Source: Aalborgiella sp043769295
GTDB lineage: Bacteria; Pseudomonadota; Gammaproteobacteria; Burkholderiales; Burkholderiaceae_C
Assembly (NCBI GenBank): GCA_043769295.1
Contig: JAYVJL010000073.1
Location: 1 to 29,535 of the forward strand
Direction of reading: 5' to 3'
DNA length: 29,535 nucleotides
Shown here: positions 1-7,861 of the stretch, piece by piece
Layout: the number at the start of each line of letters is the position of its first letter
How positions within the stretch are numbered: the first letter of the stretch is position 1
Translations under genes and position numbers: made by a program
The notes under the pieces: generated by a model
Told to the model about the DNA's origin: nothing
What the model saw: only the letters and a program-made list of their open reading frames with translations
Database searches by the model: none

Positions 1-1601
1 GGCGCTGTCCACGCTGCTCGGCGTTTGGCGATTTCTTCATCGCTGACGTTGAGCTGCAAGAGCAATTGCTTGGCGTCGATGGTGATCAAGTCGCCTTCAT
101 GGATGAATGCAATCGTGCCACCCGCTGCGGCCTCGGGTGCCACGTGGCCAACCACCATGCCCCAGGTGCCGCCCGAGAAACGGCCATCGGTGATCAAACC
201 GACAGATTCACCCAAGCCTTGACCAATCAACGCGCCTGTTGGAGCCAGCATTTCTGGCATGCCTGGACCGCCTTTGGGACCCAAATAGCGCAGCACCATC
301 ACATCGCCCGGCACAATTTTGCTCGCCAAAATGGCGGCGAGGGCGGATTGTTCGTCGTCAAACACACGTGCGGGGCCGGTGATGACGGGGTTTTTCAGGC
401 CGGTGATCTTGGCAACCGCACCTTCTGGAGACAAATTGCCCTTCAAAATCGCCAAATGGCCTTGTTTGTACATCGGGTTGTCGATGGGGCGAATCACGTC
501 CTGGTCTGCACGTGGCACATCAGGCAGGTTCAAAGCTGCCAGCATTTCTGCAATGGTCTGGCCGGTGATGGTGATGCAATCGCCATTCAGCAAACCCGCC
601 GCCATCAGCGTTTGCATGACCTGCGGAATGCCGCCGGCGCGGTGCAAATCAACCGCCAAATACTTGCCGGATGGCTTTAAATCGCACAACACGGGTGTCT
701 TTTTGCGCATGCGCTCAAAGTCGTCAATCGTCCAGTCCACCTCGGCGGCGTGGGCAATCGCCAGGAAATGCAGCACCGCGTTGGTGGAGCCACCGGTCGC
801 CATGATCACCGCCACCGCGTTTTCAATCGACTTTTTGGTCACGATGTCACGCGGTTTGATGTCTTTTTTGATGGCTTCGATCAACACGCGGGCAGATTCA
901 GCAGAAGAATTCAATTTCTCGTCATGCGGATTGGCCATGGTGGACGAGTAAGGCAAGGAAATACCCAACGCTTCAAACGCCGAACTCATGGTGTTGGCCG
1001 TGTACATGCCGCCGCAGGAGCCAGTGCCAGGGATGGCGCGGCGCTCGATCTGCAGCAGATCTTCATCACTCAAGCGGCCAGCGGCATTTTCGCCCACGGC
1101 TTCAAACACGCTCACGATGTTGAGGTCTTTGCCTTGGTAACGTCCGGGCAAAATTGTGCCACCATAGACATAAATGGCTGGCACATTGGCGCGCAGCATG
1201 CCCATCAGACCGCCGGGCATGTTTTTGTCGCAGCCGCCCACCACCAGCACGCCGTCCATCCACTGGCCTTGCACGCAGGTTTCGATACAGTCGGAAATCA
1301 CCTCGCGGGAGACCAGCGAGTACTTCATGCCCTCGGTGCCCATGGCCATGCCGTCAGAAATGGTCGGTGTGCCAAACACCTGCGCATTGCCACCAGCCGC
1401 TTCAATCGCCGCAATCGCGGCATCGGTCAGCTTTTGCAGACCGGAGTTGCATGGGGTGATCGTGCTGTGTCCGTTGGCCACGCCCACCATTGGCTTCTTG
1501 AAATCGGCTTCTTCGTAGCCCATGGCGTAATACATGGAGCGGTTAGGCGCACGTGATTTGCCTTCGGTGATGTTTTTTGAGCGGGGGTTCAGAATGGTCA
1601 T
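1..1601 (-). CDS. ilvD: Dihydroxy-acid dehydratase, 3' end cut by window
   Basis: Dehydrates 2,3-dihydroxy acids to 2-keto acids in isoleucine, valine and pantothenate synthesis; a cytoplasmic Fe-S enzyme. Reading the minus strand from the ATG at 1601 gives 533 codons with the IlvD start (MTILNPRSKNITEGKSRAPN), the CNSGLQ motif, the GGCDKNMPGG motif and the GTGSCGGMYTANTM motif, which supply the cluster cysteines. The frame stays open to the window edge, where the protein reads DEEIAKRRAAW. By comparison with the family length of about 555-560 residues, only some 25 residues are missing. The upstream ATG at 1612 is out of frame and hits a stop after four codons, so 1601 is the start. The gene diverges from lgt. 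A TATAAT box lies about 65 bases upstream. Identification is secure. Confidence 0.97.
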   Translation of the reverse strand, partial: MTILNPRSKNITEGKSRAPNRSMYYAMGYEEADFKKPMVGVANGHSTITPCNSGLQKLTDAAIAAIEAAGGNAQVFGTPTISDGMAMGTEGMKYSLVSREVISDCIETCVQGQWMDGVLVVGGCDKNMPGGLMGMLRANVPAIYVYGGTILPGRYQGKDLNIVSVFEAVGENAAGRLSDEDLLQIERRAIPGTGSCGGMYTANTMSSAFEALGISLPYSSTMANPHDEKLNSSAESARVLIEAIKKDIKPRDIVTKKSIENAVAVIMATGGSTNAVLHFLAIAHAAEVDWTIDDFERMRKKTPVLCDLKPSGKYLAVDLHRAGGIPQVMQTLMAAGLLNGDCITITGQTIAEMLAALNLPDVPRADQDVIRPIDNPMYKQGHLAILKGNLSPEGAVAKITGLKNPVITGPARVFDDEQSALAAILASKIVPGDVMVLRYLGPKGGPGMPEMLAPTGALIGQGLGESVGLITDGRFSGGTWGMVVGHVAPEAAAGGTIAFIHEGDLITIDAKQLLLQLNVSDEEIAKRRAAWTA

Positions 1602-1663
1602 GGTGCTTGCATGTGCTTGTGGGTGGATGGGGAAAGCGAAAATCGAAAAATTCAGATGGCTCT

Positions 1664-1669
1664 ATTATA
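1664..1669 (-). promoter_or_regulatory. Possible -10 box for ilvD
   Basis: On the minus strand this reads TATAAT, about 63 bases before the ilvD start codon. No good -35 hexamer is visible at 16-18 bases upstream, so this is a tentative promoter element. Confidence 0.35.
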
Positions 1670-1703
1670 GGAATCCTTTGAGGCGCTGCCGCACCTTTGG
1701 GTC

Positions 1704-1751
1704 ACTATGTATTCAATAGCAGTCTAGGCAATAAATTCGCCGGCTGGAGCC
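1704..1751 (-). repeat. Palindromic element copy R1
   Basis: Intergenic copy between ilvD and lgt. On the plus strand it has a CTAT...ATAG stem region (1705-1719), then TAGGCAATAAATTCGCCGGC and a GGAGCC end. It matches the other seven copies over nearly 50 bases. Read from the GCCGGC side on the minus strand, the frame used in genic copies hits a TAG after six codons. Confidence 0.8.
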
Positions 1752-1838
1752 AAAATTAAGCCTTATTTGGAGGGCTAATGGCTTTTTGATGCGTTCTGCC
1801 CTCTTTTTCAGCTGTTTTTCACCTGCTAACATGCCCCC

Positions 1839-2672
1839 ATGCTGATCCATCCTCAAATTAACCCTGTCGCACTGCAATTGGGTCCTTTGGCCATCCACTG
1901 GTATGGTTTGACCTACCTGGCCGCTTTCGCTTTGTTTCTGGTCTTGGGCTACCTGCGGCTCAAACACCCGCCGTTTGTGCGCTTGTCCTCTGAAAAGCTG
2001 GGCGACAAACCGGGTGCCTGGTCACGTCGCGATGTGGAGGATATTTTGTTTGCCGGCGTGATGGGGGTGATTGTGGGCGGGCGCCTGGGTTATTGCCTGT
2101 TTTACAAGCCGCTGTATTACTTGTCGAACCCTTTGGAGATTTTTGCGATCTGGCAGGGGGGCATGAGTTTTCATGGTGGTTTGCTGGGCGTGGTGGTAGC
2201 CATGGTGTGGTACGCCTACTCACGCAAAAAACCGGTTTGGCAGGTTATTGACTTTTGTGCACCGTGTGTGCCGACGGGTTTGGCGGCTGGGCGCGTGGGT
2301 AATTTCATCAATGGCGAGTTGCCAGGGCGTTTGGCTGACCCGTCTTTGCCGTGGGGCATGGTGTTCAGAGGCTACGGTGATTTACCGCGCCACCCTTCGC
2401 AGATTTACCAGTTTTTGCTCGAGGGATTGCTGTTGTTCGTCTTGCTGTGGCTGTATGCGCGCAAGGAGCGAAAAGAAGGGCAAGTGGCTGCAGCTTTTTC
2501 AGTGGGCTACGGGCTGTTGCGCTTTATCGCCGAGTTTTTCCGCGAGCCAGACGCGCATTTGGGCATTTTGTCGCTGGGTATGAGCATGGGGCAGTGGTTG
2601 TGCGTACCGATGATCTTGGGCGGTGCTGGCCTATGGCTTTGGGCTAATAAACGCGATACAGGCGTCAATTAA
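1839..2672 (+). CDS. lgt: Phosphatidylglycerol-prolipoprotein diacylglyceryl transferase
   Basis: Transfers diacylglycerol from phosphatidylglycerol to the lipobox cysteine of prolipoproteins, the first step of lipoprotein maturation, in the inner membrane. The 277-residue protein is of normal length and has several membrane segments. Diagnostic motifs are HWYG (20-23), GGRLGY (80-85), GGMSFHGG (107-114) with the essential His112, and AAGRVGNFINGE (149-160) with Arg152 and Asn155. These correspond to E. coli His103, Arg143 and Asn146. The C-terminal region has RHPSQIY and RFIAEFFREPD. Its 3' end overlaps the convergent hydrolase gene by 42 bases. A probable client lipoprotein lies at 26288. 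Confidence 0.97.
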   Translation: MLIHPQINPVALQLGPLAIHWYGLTYLAAFALFLVLGYLRLKHPPFVRLSSEKLGDKPGAWSRRDVEDILFAGVMGVIVGGRLGYCLFYKPLYYLSNPLEIFAIWQGGMSFHGGLLGVVVAMVWYAYSRKKPVWQVIDFCAPCVPTGLAAGRVGNFINGELPGRLADPSLPWGMVFRGYGDLPRHPSQIYQFLLEGLLLFVLLWLYARKERKEGQVAAAFSVGYGLLRFIAEFFREPDAHLGILSLGMSMGQWLCVPMILGGAGLWLWANKRDTGVN

Positions 2673-3461
2673 CGCGTTTCGCTGGTCGCGGTGCGGTGAG
2701 TGACCGCAATCAGCTAGCTCCAGCAATTGTGTTGCAGGCAGTACGCGCTTGATGCCGTGGATTTGTTCAAGCGTGCCATATTCATCGTCCAGTCCTTGCA
2801 CGGCCAACAGCGGGCAGGTGATGGTTTTGATCGCTTGCGTCAAATTCCAATGCCGAAAGGCGGGGCTGAGCCAAATATCATTCCATCCCCAAAAAGCAGA
2901 ATCTGGATCGTCGTGGTGACGGGCTAAGCGACTTTTCAGGTTGGGGAGTTCGGTCGTTTGGTAGGCAACGCGTGTTTGCGCAATGCTGCTGATGGAAACA
3001 TCCTCGACCAAAATATGGGGTGCAATAACGATGGCACCTGTCGTATTGTTTGGATACCTTGCTGCAAAAAGCAGAGCAATAGAACCACCATCGCTATGCC
3101 CAAAAAACCAGGGTTTGTGCTTTTCGGTGTCGATGTCGAGTGCTTCCAGCAAAGCTGGCAACACTTCAAAAGCCTGACGATGCATGAAATCGGGTTGCCA
3201 GGCATCGTCTGCCGCGCGCGGGGTCGATTTACCATACCCGGGGCGGGAATAGACCAAGCCACGGCAGTTTGCGGCCTCGCACAAAAGCTGTGGAAAGTCT
3301 TTCCACATGGACACGGAGCCTAAACCCTCGTGCAAAAAGACGATCAAAGGCCGCCCGGCATCCTCTGAACCCAGCCACTGGTATTCGATGCAAACGGCTT
3401 TACGCATTCTGTCGTTCGCCCAGTTGATGTTTACGAATTGACTTGTAGCCATTAGCGCCAT
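2631..3461 (-). CDS. Alpha/beta hydrolase of the box cluster
   Basis: An alpha/beta-hydrolase fold enzyme of 276 residues. LHEGLGS (43-49) is the oxyanion region, GHSDGG (121-126) is the nucleophile elbow with Ser123, LDDEYG (224-229) carries the acid, and CGHSPHRD (252-259) carries His254. There is no signal peptide, so it is likely cytoplasmic. It is the last gene of the boxD-ligase-hydrolase unit. The longest start (3461) overlaps the end of the ligase gene. A second ATG at 3452 forms TAATG with the ligase stop and would give 273 residues, which suggests translational coupling. Hydrolases of this type accompany box genes in other betaproteobacteria. A role in hydrolysing a stalled CoA ester or lactone is inference, and the substrate is unknown. 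Confidence 0.88.
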   Translation of the reverse strand: MALMATSQFVNINWANDRMRKAVCIEYQWLGSEDAGRPLIVFLHEGLGSVSMWKDFPQLLCEAANCRGLVYSRPGYGKSTPRAADDAWQPDFMHRQAFEVLPALLEALDIDTEKHKPWFFGHSDGGSIALLFAARYPNNTTGAIVIAPHILVEDVSISSIAQTRVAYQTTELPNLKSRLARHHDDPDSAFWGWNDIWLSPAFRHWNLTQAIKTITCPLLAVQGLDDEYGTLEQIHGIKRVLPATQLLELADCGHSPHRDQRNALIDACIAFISPKP

Positions 3462-5038
3462 TTGGTCGCTTCGCTATCCCGCAATTTGAAACGCTGAATC
3501 TTGCCGGTCGCGGTTTTGGGTAGCTCGGTGATGAATTCAATCGATCTCGGGTATTTAAAGGGCGCTAATCGGTCTTTGACGAAGTCTTTGAGTTCAGCTT
3601 CCGTGGCTGATTGACCCGTTTTGAGCACCACATAGGCTTTGGTCTTGGTGAGCCCATCGCTGTCATTCACTCCAATGACGGCGGCTTCCAGCACGGCAGG
3701 GTGCTGCACCAGGGTTGATTCCACCTCGAAGGGCGAGACATAAATGCCGCTGACCTTGAGCATGTCGTCGCTGCGCCCGGAGTAGGTATAGCTGCCGTCG
3801 GCATTGCGGACGTACTTGTCACCACTTTTGGTCCATGCGCCTTGAAAGGTCTCCCGAGATTTCTCGCGGTTGCCCCAATACAAGAGCGCCGCGCTGGGGC
3901 CGCAGATAAACAGATCGCCCGTTTCGCCATCCGGCACGGGCTGGCCCTCGTCGCCGCGCAGTTCAATGTCATACCCCGGCACCGGCCAGCCGGTGGTGCC
4001 GTAGCGCACTTTGCCGGGTCGGTTCGACAGGTAAATGTGCAGCATTTCAGTGGAGCCAATGCCGTCCACAATCTCAACGCCGAAATGCTGGGTAAAGCGT
4101 TCGCCCAGGTCTGCGGGGAGTGCTTCGCCTGCAGAGGAGCAGAGTCGTAATGCAACCTGTTGTTTGGCGGGTAAGTTGGGCGAGGCCAGCATGCCTGCAA
4201 AACCGGTGGGCGCACCAAAGAACACGGTGGGTTGATGGCCCGGTCGAAGGTCTGTCCAGCGCTTGAAGGTCGCGTCGGGGGTGGGGCGTTCGGACATCAG
4301 CACCACGGTTGCGCCCACGCTGAGCGCAAAGCTCAGACCATTGCCTAAACCGTAGGCAAAGAACAACTTGGCGGCTGAAAAGCACACGTCTTTTTCGGTG
4401 ATGCCCAATAACGGTGTGCCGTAGAGTTCTGCCGTCCAGTAAGGGTTGGCGTGGGTGTGCAAGGTGCCTTTGGGGCGACCGGTCGAGCCGGACGAGTAGA
4501 GCCAAAAACCCGGGTCATCAGGACTGGTATTCGCTGCTTTATTTAGAGGGGCATGTTGACTGATCAGCGTGTCCAGCGACACAGCATTGGCAGGCAAGGG
4601 AGCATCTGGGCGAGAAACAATCACCGCCTTGACTTCATGCCCCCCTTTGGCCATCGCTGCCTGCAAGACAGGCAACAGCGTCTGCGACACGATCGCCACT
4701 TGCGCGCGGCTGTGTTGCAGCATGAAATGGTAGTCATCCGCACTGAGCAGGGTGTTGACCGCAACGGGCACGATGCCTGCATACATCGCACCTAAAAAGC
4801 TGACGGGCCAGTCGCTGCAGTCGTGCATCAGCAAGAGGACACGTTCCTCGCGGCGTATGCCTTGGGCAAGAAGGGCAGTGGCCAAACGGCGAATTCGTTC
4901 GGCTAAATCACCGTAGCTCAAACTGCCTTGGTCGTCGATGTAGGCGATTTTTGCGGGACGACTGGTATTGCGTTCAATCAGATGCTGCGAGAAGTTAAAT
5001 GTCGCACCGAGAGCTTGGATGTGTCGATGGTCTGTCAT
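3452..5038 (-). CDS. bclA: Benzoate-CoA ligase
   Basis: Activates benzoate with ATP and CoA to benzoyl-CoA, the entry step of the box pathway. The 528-residue protein is an adenylate-forming enzyme. The ATP-binding loop is YSSGSTGRPKG (181-191). The substrate-pocket region AAKLFFAYGLGNGLSF and the GIGSTEMLHIYLSNRPG stretch are characteristic of benzoate-CoA ligases rather than acetyl- or fatty-acyl-CoA synthetases. The hinge is YSGRSDDMLKVSG, and the C-terminal catalytic lysine lies in PKTATGKIQ (Lys513). A clear AGGAGA ribosome site precedes the ATG at 5038. It sits 35 bases after boxD and overlaps the hydrolase. Assignment to benzoate over close analogues (2-aminobenzoate, hydroxybenzoate) is supported by the surrounding box genes. 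Confidence 0.94.
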   Translation of the reverse strand: MTDHRHIQALGATFNFSQHLIERNTSRPAKIAYIDDQGSLSYGDLAERIRRLATALLAQGIRREERVLLLMHDCSDWPVSFLGAMYAGIVPVAVNTLLSADDYHFMLQHSRAQVAIVSQTLLPVLQAAMAKGGHEVKAVIVSRPDAPLPANAVSLDTLISQHAPLNKAANTSPDDPGFWLYSSGSTGRPKGTLHTHANPYWTAELYGTPLLGITEKDVCFSAAKLFFAYGLGNGLSFALSVGATVVLMSERPTPDATFKRWTDLRPGHQPTVFFGAPTGFAGMLASPNLPAKQQVALRLCSSAGEALPADLGERFTQHFGVEIVDGIGSTEMLHIYLSNRPGKVRYGTTGWPVPGYDIELRGDEGQPVPDGETGDLFICGPSAALLYWGNREKSRETFQGAWTKSGDKYVRNADGSYTYSGRSDDMLKVSGIYVSPFEVESTLVQHPAVLEAAVIGVNDSDGLTKTKAYVVLKTGQSATEAELKDFVKDRLAPFKYPRSIEFITELPKTATGKIQRFKLRDSEATKWR

Positions 5039-5073
5039 GCGTATCTCCTTTATTTGTCCTGATGTTGTTTTTT

Positions 5074-6648
5074 TTATGATTGGCTTGTCAAATCAGACAG
5101 CGCTGACAACACACCGGTGCTGGCTTGAACGGCACTGCGACGGTGGTAAAAATTCAAGGCACGCAGGCCACCCAGCTCTTCACCGCCACCCGCGCGACCC
5201 GGGCCGCCGTGCAGCGACTGCGGCATCACATTGCCGTGGCCCGTATGTAGTTGCGCGACATCGGGCGAAATCACATGCACGCGGCCATGGCTGTCGGCCA
5301 ATTCCAGCGCTGCAGCTGCCAATGCAACCGGATCGCTACCGTACAGGGAGGTGACCAGTGAGCCTTGGCCACGACGGATCAGCGCAAAAGCGTGCGTCAT
5401 GTCGCGATAGGGCAACAGGGTGGCGACCGGGCCGAACACCTCGGTGTCGTGGACGCGGTCGGCATGGTCGCTGCCTGGTGCATCTTTTGTGCCTAATAAA
5501 GTGGGTCCGACGCAGCAGGCAACCGCAGGGTCTGCATCCACAAGCGTGTGTGCCGCACCATCGTGCAGCACTTCAGTTTGCTGCTTGAGGTAGTCCAAAC
5601 CTTCGCGCACGCTGACCAACTGTGCACGGTTCACCAGTGCGCCCATGCGGACAGACTCATTGCGCGGGTCACCCACGGTGGTTTTGGCCAGCCGTGCCGA
5701 GATCGCCTGAGCAACGGCCGTGTATACAGCTTCGGGTACAAAAACGCGGCGAATGGCCGTGCATTTTTGTCCCGATTTGACGGTCATTTCACGGGCGACT
5801 TCCTTTGCCAGCAAGTCAAAAGATTCACTGCCTGGCGCGCTATCGGGCAACAAGAGCGCCGAATTCACGCTATCAGCCTCAATATTCACGCGCACCGAGC
5901 GTTGCGTCACGGCAGGGTGTGAGCGGATGACGGCTGCGGTTTCTGCCGAGCCGGTGAATGAGACCACATCAAAAGGTTGCAGCGCATCCATCAACCCGGC
6001 GGAACTGCCACACACCACGGACAGCGCGCCGACAGGGAAGATGCCTGCATCAACCACGTCTTTGACCATGCGTTGCGTCAACCACGCGGTGGCTGTGGCC
6101 GGTTTGATGATGACGGGAACGCCAGACAACAGCGCAGGAGCCGCTTTTTCCCACAAACCCCAGCTTGGAAAGTTGAAAGCGTTGATAAACAAGGCCACGC
6201 CACGTGTGGGCGTCAGTACATGTTGCGACTGAAACAGCGGGTCTTTACCCAAACGCGTCGCCTCGCCATCCAGCATGAAGCGACGGTCACCCAAAGATTC
6301 GCCCAGTTTGGCGTAGGTTCCCAGCGTAAAGATACCGCCATCGATGTCTACAGCGGTGTCGTTTTTGACTGTACCGCTGTTGGCGGTGGCGATGTCATAG
6401 TAGGCGTCGCGGTTGGCTTGCAATACCTTGACCGTTGCAGCCAGCATGTCGGCGCGCTGGCGGTAGGTCAAGGCACGTAAGGCCCCGCCACCCTGTTCCC
6501 GCGCAAAGACAAAACCTGCGGCTAAATCCAGACCGGTTGCGTCGACGCTGACTAATTCGGTGCCGAATACGGGGTCAAACAGGGGCATTCCAGAACCTGT
6601 ACCTGTATGCCATTGGCCGCCAAGGAAATTGGGGAGTAGTTGTGTCAT
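5074..6648 (-). CDS. boxD: 3,4-Dehydroadipyl-CoA semialdehyde dehydrogenase (NADP+)
   Basis: Oxidises the aldehyde released by BoxC to 3,4-dehydroadipyl-CoA. The 524-residue protein belongs to the aldehyde dehydrogenase superfamily and resembles the dehydrogenase half of PaaZ. Visible features are FNFPSWGLWEKAAPALLSG and the IIKPAT cofactor lysine (Lys182), FTGSAETA (231-238), the general base Glu257 in NIEADSVNSALL, and the nucleophile Cys296 in KSGQKCTAIRR. Glu257 and Cys296 match the catalytic positions I recall for the Burkholderia xenovorans box aldehyde dehydrogenase. It is the first gene of the minus-strand unit and diverges from boxR across 113 bases. The ribosome site is weak. Confidence 0.94.
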   Translation of the reverse strand: MTQLLPNFLGGQWHTGTGSGMPLFDPVFGTELVSVDATGLDLAAGFVFAREQGGGALRALTYRQRADMLAATVKVLQANRDAYYDIATANSGTVKNDTAVDIDGGIFTLGTYAKLGESLGDRRFMLDGEATRLGKDPLFQSQHVLTPTRGVALFINAFNFPSWGLWEKAAPALLSGVPVIIKPATATAWLTQRMVKDVVDAGIFPVGALSVVCGSSAGLMDALQPFDVVSFTGSAETAAVIRSHPAVTQRSVRVNIEADSVNSALLLPDSAPGSESFDLLAKEVAREMTVKSGQKCTAIRRVFVPEAVYTAVAQAISARLAKTTVGDPRNESVRMGALVNRAQLVSVREGLDYLKQQTEVLHDGAAHTLVDADPAVACCVGPTLLGTKDAPGSDHADRVHDTEVFGPVATLLPYRDMTHAFALIRRGQGSLVTSLYGSDPVALAAAALELADSHGRVHVISPDVAQLHTGHGNVMPQSLHGGPGRAGGGEELGGLRALNFYHRRSAVQASTGVLSALSDLTSQS

Positions 6649-6691
6649 GGTCAGTTTGTCGTTTATTTAGCGGAAAACAAGGCAGTTTTGC

Positions 6692-6730
6692 TTGCGCATT
6701 TCAATAATATGAATTATTGTGCTTATTGAA
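6692..6730. promoter_or_regulatory. boxD-boxR divergent control region, nested AT-rich palindrome
   Basis: The 113-base divergent gap has CAATAAT (6702-6708) facing ATTATTG (6713-6719), and a wider pair TTCAATAA (6700-6707) / TTATTGAA (6723-6730). A weak plus-strand promoter candidate for boxR is TTGCGC-N17-TATTGT (6692-6720), which would be covered by the palindrome. No TGCA motif of the kind found upstream of boxC occurs here. A regulator-binding role is inference. Confidence 0.45.
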
Positions 6731-6761
6731 GCATGTCGGACGATAAAACTTTTCCTAAACC

Positions 6762-7748
6762 ATGTCAAGCACTATATTGCATAAATTAAAACCAGCCAAG
6801 CATGCATTGACCAAATCATCTGATGTAAGTCAGGTATCCGCATTGTCAATCTCTCAAGACTTGCAAGATCTGCAAGGCGGTGAACGCGATCCGTTTTTAA
6901 CCGCTTTGGGGGAGCGTGTTCGTGCCCTGCGTTCACGCCGTGGACTGACCCGCAAAGCCGTTGCCAACATGGCGGATGTATCCGAGCGGCATTTGGCTAA
7001 TCTTGAATACGGCACTGGAAACGCCTCCATTCTTGTGCTTTTGCAAGTCGCTGGTGCCCTGCAATGCTCCTTGGCAGAGATGATTGGTGATATCACCACC
7101 TCCTCACCTGAATGGCTGATGCTACGGGAGTTGCTGGAACATCGAGATGACGCGACACTGCATCGGGTACGCGTGGCTGTCGGTGAATTGCTGGGCACAG
7201 GCGGCGGGAACGCAGCGCGCAGTCCGCGTGTCGCTTTGATTGGCTTGCGCGGTGCGGGCAAGTCCACGCTGGGCCAGCTTTTAGCTGACGATTTGGGCTT
7301 TGCCTTCGTGGAGTTGAGCCGTGAAATTGAAAAATTTGCGGGTTGTAGCATCTCAGAAATCCAGGCGCTTTACGGCATGAATGCCTACCGCCGCTATGAA
7401 CGCCGTGCACTAGAAGAAGCCATTCAAATATATCCCGAAGCCGTCATCGCCACACCGGGTGGCTTGGTGTCCGACCCTGCGACATTCAATCTCTTGTTGG
7501 CGCATTGCACCACCGTTTGGCTGCAGGCCGATGCTGAAGACCATATGCAGCGGGTTGCGGCCCAAGGAGATTTGCGCCCCATGGCTGCCAGTAAGGAAGC
7601 CATGCAAGATTTGAAGCAGATTTTGAGTGGTCGTGCGGCTTTTTACTCGAAAGCAGACATAAAACTTGATACCAGCGCACAGGAACTAGAGGCTACTTCT
7701 CATGCACTAAGCTTGATGGTGAGACAGGCTCTGGAGCTGCCCGTTTAA
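6762..7748 (+). CDS. boxR: BoxR transcriptional regulator (HTH plus shikimate kinase-like domain)
   Basis: Transcriptional regulator of box genes. In Azoarcus the BoxR/BzdR family represses its promoters and is released by benzoyl-CoA. The 328-residue protein has an XRE-type helix-turn-helix at about 48-105 (LGERVRALRSRRGLTRKAV, then VSERHLANLEYG). A linker follows, then a shikimate kinase-like domain from about 156 with the P-loop GLRGAGKST (161-169), an RRYERRALEE segment and a TPGGLV loop. This domain is the ligand-sensing part in the family. The N-terminal 40 residues are extra and low in conserved motifs. There is no strong ribosome site before the ATG at 6762, but no other ATG occurs before the HTH. 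It lies first in the plus-strand unit, 113 bases before boxC. Confidence 0.95.
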   Translation: MSSTILHKLKPAKHALTKSSDVSQVSALSISQDLQDLQGGERDPFLTALGERVRALRSRRGLTRKAVANMADVSERHLANLEYGTGNASILVLLQVAGALQCSLAEMIGDITTSSPEWLMLRELLEHRDDATLHRVRVAVGELLGTGGGNAARSPRVALIGLRGAGKSTLGQLLADDLGFAFVELSREIEKFAGCSISEIQALYGMNAYRRYERRALEEAIQIYPEAVIATPGGLVSDPATFNLLLAHCTTVWLQADAEDHMQRVAAQGDLRPMAASKEAMQDLKQILSGRAAFYSKADIKLDTSAQELEATSHALSLMVRQALELPV

Positions 7749-7753
7749 CTTTC

Positions 7754-7840
7754 TGCAAAAAAATGCATGTGGCGTTGACTTGCTTTTAAAAATGCACTAT
7801 GATGCATATACGCATGCAAAAGAAAATGCATTATTTTGCA
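7754..7840 (+). promoter_or_regulatory. BoxR-type operator array upstream of boxC
   Basis: Seven TGCA tetramers fall in 87 bases, at 7754, 7764, 7793, 7803, 7815, 7827 and 7837. Six of them form three pairs, each spaced exactly TGCA-N6-TGCA. TGCA repeats are the core of BzdR/BoxR operators described in Azoarcus. The middle pair overlaps the -10 box of the promoter at 7775-7803, which fits repression. Confidence 0.8.
7775..7803 (+). promoter_or_regulatory. Sigma-70-like promoter of boxCBA
   Basis: TTGACT (7775-7780), a 17-base spacer and TATGAT (7798-7803) make a near-consensus promoter. Transcription would start near 7810, which rules out the in-frame upstream starts for boxC and supports the ATG at 7862. 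Confidence 0.75.
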
Positions 7841-7861
7841 AATAAACATGGAAATTTAACA

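Noticed and set aside
750..1556. Long plus-strand frames over ilvD
   Set aside because: They are antisense shadows of ilvD; the minus-strand translation is an unambiguous dihydroxy-acid dehydratase.
7799..7861. Upstream in-frame starts for boxC (from 7799)
   Set aside because: They lie within the -10 box and TGCA operator array; conserved BoxC sequence begins after the ATG at 7862.
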